Shown: one piece after another, positions 61,083 to 64,000 of the stretch
How the letters are laid out: the number at the start of each line of letters is the position of its first letter
Position numbering within the stretch: the stretch's first letter is position 1
Source of the DNA: Goleter apudmare HA4340-LM2
Lineage (GTDB): Bacteria > Cyanobacteriota > Cyanobacteriia > Cyanobacteriales > Nostocaceae
Reading direction: 5' to 3'
Assembly: GCA_019359495.1 (NCBI GenBank)
Contig: JAHHHF010000080.1
Location: 1 to 64,000 of the forward strand
DNA: 64,000 bases
Made by a program: the position numbers and the translations under genes
Notes under the pieces: model-generated
Seen by the model: only the letters and a program-made list of their open reading frames with translations
Databases searched by the model: none
What the model was told of the DNA's origin: nothing

Positions 61083-61550
61083 TTAATTTGCCTCTGATGG
61101 AATGTTTGTTTCCGGAAGCAGTTGGACGAATTTGTCAATGTCTGCGAAAGCCGCTTTGGCGTTACTCAAAGCTAATTGAGTGTTGCCGGCATTAGCGGCT
61201 TGGTCAATTTTAACCAGGTGGTTAAAGAAATCGCGCGTGATTTGCCGAGCTGTGGGTTGGTCTTTGGGTAGGAGGTTGGGAATGATATAAGTTAGGGTCA
61301 GCCTCGCTTCTGTGATTGGGCCGTGGATAAAATTACCCACATTGATCCAATCTTGTTTTTGGATCAGCTGTTGCAGCTCTTGTGAGCGATCGCGTACAGC
61401 CTGAATATCAGGAACGTAAGTCTGAATTTTTTCCAGTTGAGTTGCTGTGTAAGTGGGAGGTACGACTGCCACACTAGGGCCACTGCAACTAATCAGGAAT
61501 GTTGCCAGAATTACTAGAATTAAGGAAAAAATAGAGCGTTGACGCGCCAT
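61083..61550 (-). CDS. psbQ: Photosystem II lipoprotein PsbQ (CyanoQ)
   Basis: The 155-residue protein has a lipoprotein signal (FSLILVILATFLISCSG, lipobox Leu-Ile-Ser-Cys). The mature part is a four-helix bundle: YTATQLEKIQTYVPDIQAVRDR, DWINVGNFIHGPITEARLTL, ARQITRDFFNHLVKIDQAA and ALSNAKAAFADIDKFVQLLP. This matches CyanoQ, the lumenal extrinsic subunit that stabilises the oxygen-evolving complex. The WxxVxxFIHGPxxE segment is characteristic. ATG 61550; the gene is monocistronic and divergent from the 61929 gene across 378 bp, where both promoters must lie. Confidence 0.92.
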   Translation of the reverse strand: MARQRSIFSLILVILATFLISCSGPSVAVVPPTYTATQLEKIQTYVPDIQAVRDRSQELQQLIQKQDWINVGNFIHGPITEARLTLTYIIPNLLPKDQPTARQITRDFFNHLVKIDQAANAGNTQLALSNAKAAFADIDKFVQLLPETNIPSEAN

Positions 61551-61928
61551 ACACTGAAATAATTTGCTGTTTGTTTGCCGACTAACAGTGTAATTTTATA
61601 TCGCTAGCGTAATTTATCGTTCCTGTCAGCAAAGTATTTTACTGAAAATTTTTTCGCCTCACATCATATTTACCAAAAACAGCATAATTGCCGCTTAATT
61701 AGACAATTTTTAAGTATAATTACTCAAGATGTCTTACACAATCCTAAAATACTCACTTAGCAGTTTTTGTCATCTTTTGGTCAAAATGATTGTTAGGAAA
61801 GCATTATTTAAAGTTGCTCAACAAAAAAAGCTCTTGATAATTTGGAACACCCATTAGATTAGCCTTCTAAAGGTTTTTCTATCGTCACATCTATCATAGA
61901 CCGACGCCATATTAGGAGTGTTTTTTTC

Positions 61929-62357
61929 GTGAACGCATCTGAACAAGCAACCAATCTCATCCTTGCTAGCAAAATTGCTACCGCAGTGAATTTATTCAAA
62001 TTTGAGTTTCCTGATGCTAAATCAGACTTGAAACCTTGGAAGAATGACCCAGAAACCAGGGAGTTAGTCGATCCAGATTCTATAGATATCGGCTTTCACT
62101 TTCCTGGTATTAGCAAGTCTTGGCAAAGTCGCAGTGTTTTGATTCAAATCCGTTTTTATCAAGACCCCGTTCATGACTCACGGCGGGCGATTGGTGTGGA
62201 AGTAGCTGCATTCGACCATCGGGGCGAGGCCTGGCGACTTTCTACCGTGGAAGACTGGAGTATTGTTGGTGTGGCTGTGCCTGCTCCAGAAATTGGGGAT
62301 AAGCTAAAACAGATTTGTCGTCAGATTTTAGAGGTATTTAATAAGCCAAATGATTGA
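61929..62357 (+). CDS. Conserved cyanobacterial hypothetical protein
   Basis: The 142-residue soluble protein has the features ASKIATAVNLFKFEFPDAKSD, DIGFHFPG, a strand VLIQIRFYQD and IGVEVAAFDHRGEAWRLST. It has no signal peptide, cysteine cluster or catalytic motif. The pattern is familiar from unnamed cyanobacterial proteins, but I cannot assign a domain. The start is GTG 61929 with AGGAG about ten bases upstream, through a T-rich spacer. It converges on the DCC-family gene. Confidence 0.7.
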   Translation: MNASEQATNLILASKIATAVNLFKFEFPDAKSDLKPWKNDPETRELVDPDSIDIGFHFPGISKSWQSRSVLIQIRFYQDPVHDSRRAIGVEVAAFDHRGEAWRLSTVEDWSIVGVAVPAPEIGDKLKQICRQILEVFNKPND

Positions 62358-62478
62358 GGTGTTTGGCTAAAGTGGTTATGATTTATGCCTTATCAAAATC
62401 AACATAGACTTAAAAATTAATTCAACCTAAAGGTAGTGTTTCGGCTACGCTCAAAAAACAGGCAGAAGGTTGTAGAAA

Positions 62479-62892
62479 TTATTGATTTTCTACCTTACAG
62501 CTACCATCAGGACAGTATGGTGATTGATAAGTACTAGAACGTTTGCCAAAGAGAGTATAACGATTATCGCGGATTTGGGCGTAAAATTTGTCTCCTGCCC
62601 ACTTCATCCCAGGTAATGCGCGGTAAGTGTCTACAAATACGCTGCCAACTGGCAATAATCGCCCGATTTCTTCAAATGCATCACTGCCTTGCCAACGTCT
62701 TGCAGGTGTATCGCCATCAATCAAAATTATCCCCTGTTCACAATCTTGGGGTGTAATACCCCATTGGGACAGTGTTTGCTCATCTTGCATGGGAGTGTAA
62801 CGAAATAGTTTCCCCTGATCTAGGGTTTCTAATAATTGCACTAAGGTAACACAAAGATTACAATTTCCGTCGTAGATTACGTAGTAGGCCAT
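62479..62892 (-). CDS. DCC-family thiol-disulfide oxidoreductase (DUF393)
   Basis: The family is named for its Asp-x-x-Cys-x-x-Cys motif, here YDGNCNLCV at residues 7-15 in a thioredoxin-like fold. Further features are LEPTLD-like LLETLDQGKLFRYTPMQD, GIILIDGDTPARRW and YALPG-like YRALPGMKWAGD. The C-terminus has an extra CPDGSCKVENQ. Start ATG 62892 is preferred: it has GGAG nine bases upstream and gives the short family N-terminus. An upstream TTG at 62913 is unlikely. The partner is unknown. Confidence 0.85.
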   Translation of the reverse strand: MAYYVIYDGNCNLCVTLVQLLETLDQGKLFRYTPMQDEQTLSQWGITPQDCEQGIILIDGDTPARRWQGSDAFEEIGRLLPVGSVFVDTYRALPGMKWAGDKFYAQIRDNRYTLFGKRSSTYQSPYCPDGSCKVENQ

Positions 62893-63165
62893 ATTGCTGC
62901 GCTCCGAATTCAATTGGAATTTTGAATTGGTATTAGTATGACAGCTTTTTCAGGACGCTAATACTTGGCGATCGCTGCTTTAGTGCTAAATTTAGCCAAG
63001 CTTACAGGTAAAAACAGCTAAAACGTAGCACATACAGGCATTTTTATGCTTCTATCGTGAGTATTCTCCGTTTCATGAAGATTATCTATCCCTAGGCAGT
63101 TCTGCACAACAAGCTACTAATACTACTATCTAGAGAGTTATTTGTCACAGCCATTAGGTAGAATC

Positions 63166-63732
63166 ATGAGCGAGAACGCACTTTCATCACGTCTTTATCC
63201 CACTCGTATCGATATTCCTGCGGAAGCGCGAGTGCAAATCGTCGTACTTCTCAACCAAACTTTGGCAGCTACTTTGGATTTGAAAACCCAGGCGAAGCAA
63301 GCTCATTGGAACGTTAAAGGTACAGACTTTTATCAGTTACATGAATTGTTCGATGAATTAGCTGGTGAATTGGAAGAGTTCGTTGATTTAGTGGCTGAAA
63401 GGATTACCGCTTTGGGTGGCTATGCTTTAGGAACAGCTCGCGCTGCTGCTAGCAATTCTATTTTGCCAGAATATCCCTTTGATATTTTAGATGGTAAAGA
63501 GCATGTGACAGCGTTAGCAGACCGCTTCGCACCCTATGCTAAACATATTAGAGAAGCGATCGCCAAAACCGATGACTTGGGTGATGCAGATACTGCTGAC
63601 CTTTATACTGAAATTTCTCGCACTATTGACAAAAGGCTCTGGTTCCTAGAAGCTCATCTACAAGCTGCGGAAGTTAAGGGAGGTAATGGTGCACCAGTTA
63701 CGACTACTAAACAGCCTGCTGCTGTGAAATAA
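63166..63732 (+). CDS. dps: Dps-family ferritin-like DNA/iron protection protein
   Basis: Dps dodecamers oxidise and store iron and shield DNA from peroxide. The 188-residue product has the ferroxidase region AKQAHWNVKGTDFYQLHELFDELAGELEEF, with the conserved His, Asp and Glu, and a four-helix bundle to about residue 170. The tail is Thr/Gln/Lys-rich (TTTKQPAAVK). ATG 63166 with AGGT about seven bases upstream is the likely start; a TTG eight codons earlier has none. A terminator hairpin follows at 63783. Heterocystous cyanobacteria usually have several Dps paralogues with different roles. Confidence 0.9.
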   Translation: MSENALSSRLYPTRIDIPAEARVQIVVLLNQTLAATLDLKTQAKQAHWNVKGTDFYQLHELFDELAGELEEFVDLVAERITALGGYALGTARAAASNSILPEYPFDILDGKEHVTALADRFAPYAKHIREAIAKTDDLGDADTADLYTEISRTIDKRLWFLEAHLQAAEVKGGNGAPVTTTKQPAAVK

Positions 63733-63782
63733 GTAATTTTCAGGCAAGAGAAGTTTATCTAACCCAATAGTATACTTTTAGT

Positions 63783-63811
63783 AAGTACGCTACTTTTAAG
63801 TGCGTACTTTT
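63783..63811 (+). terminator. Rho-independent terminator of dps
   Basis: AAGTACGC (63783-63790) pairs with GCGTACTT (63802-63809) and is followed by a T-rich stretch, TTTTCATTTT. It lies 50 bp after the stop. Confidence 0.7.
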
Positions 63812-63959
63812 CATTTTATATATACATACATTACTATTTAAATAGTTGAAATTGAAATTGAAATTTAAACCTAATTGCTAACTCGTAATCAAAACAAATG
63901 ACAACTAACTACGACCTAATTATTTAAGTTTTAAAAACTAACAAAAGCGAGGTAAAACC

Positions 63960-64000
63960 ATGTCTCAAACAACAAAAACCCACCTAATTCATGATAGAAA
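63960..64000 (+). CDS. Start of a gene cut by the window end
   Basis: ATG 63960, with GAGG eight bases upstream in GCGAGGTAAAACC, opens MSQTTKTHLIHDR before the window ends. The ribosome binding site is good, so this is probably a real gene; too little is present to name it. Confidence 0.55.
   Translation, partial: MSQTTKTHLIHDR

Overview
The window reads as a chromosomal segment of a filamentous, heterocyst-forming cyanobacterium of the Nostoc/Anabaena/Trichormus group. The signs are dense HIP1 octamers (GCGATCGC), heptanucleotide tandem repeats of the STRR kind, a PSII PsbQ lipoprotein, a hormogonium motility (hmp) locus, a DevBCA exporter, an ECF sigma factor SigG with its anti-sigma partner, and a Yfr1-type small RNA. 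The genus is an inference from gene content; the species cannot be fixed from sequence alone.

Layout. 1-2.5 kb: a small hypothetical gene, then threonine synthase followed by a ubiquitin-like sulfur-carrier protein. 3-14.3 kb: five same-strand genes for three secreted DUF11-type proteins, one DUF11 plus SdrD-B-like protein and one 1170-residue outer-membrane beta-barrel; this looks like a surface-protein export or display cassette and is the best candidate for an undescribed system. 14.3-24 kb: a MoaD-like protein, leuS, a gamma-glutamylcyclotransferase-like protein, sigG and its anti-sigma factor, a 50-residue membrane peptide, an L,D-transpeptidase, a repeat-rich gap holding two related structured elements in opposite orientation, a ComFB (c-di-GMP receptor type) gene and an M23 endopeptidase. 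Several of these act on the cell envelope. 24-28.3 kb: an AEC-family permease and a devBCA exporter operon.

29.4-42.6 kb: hmpF on the minus strand, divergent from hmpA-hmpB-hmpC-hmpD-hmpE, a chemotaxis-like system (PATAN-receiver, CheY, CheW, methyl-accepting protein, very long CheA hybrid) that steers type IV pili in hormogonia. HmpD and HmpE both carry very long acidic linkers full of short aromatic/Leu motifs. 42.9-45.7 kb: a periplasmic M16 zinc peptidase.

46.4-52.7 kb: an isochorismatase-fold protein lacking its first catalytic Asp, a PAS-histidine kinase, and a 1278-residue fusion of a NodU-type carbamoyltransferase with a HemK-like methyltransferase. 52.8-56 kb: ung, Yfr1, a second strong terminator without an assigned gene, a DUF6671-like protein and hemJ. 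56-58.7 kb is decayed: a serine hydrolase with a one-base frameshift, the second copy of a 175-bp MITE, a secreted hypothetical protein, a fragment of a pRiA4b ORF-3-like gene and an internally deleted ISKra4-type transposase. 58.7-64 kb: an alpha/beta hydrolase without a recognisable nucleophile, a ThiO-like oxidase, psbQ, a conserved hypothetical, a DCC-family thiol oxidoreductase, dps, and the start of one more gene.

No tRNA, rRNA or CRISPR array was recognised. All family assignments come from reading motifs by eye, without database searches.
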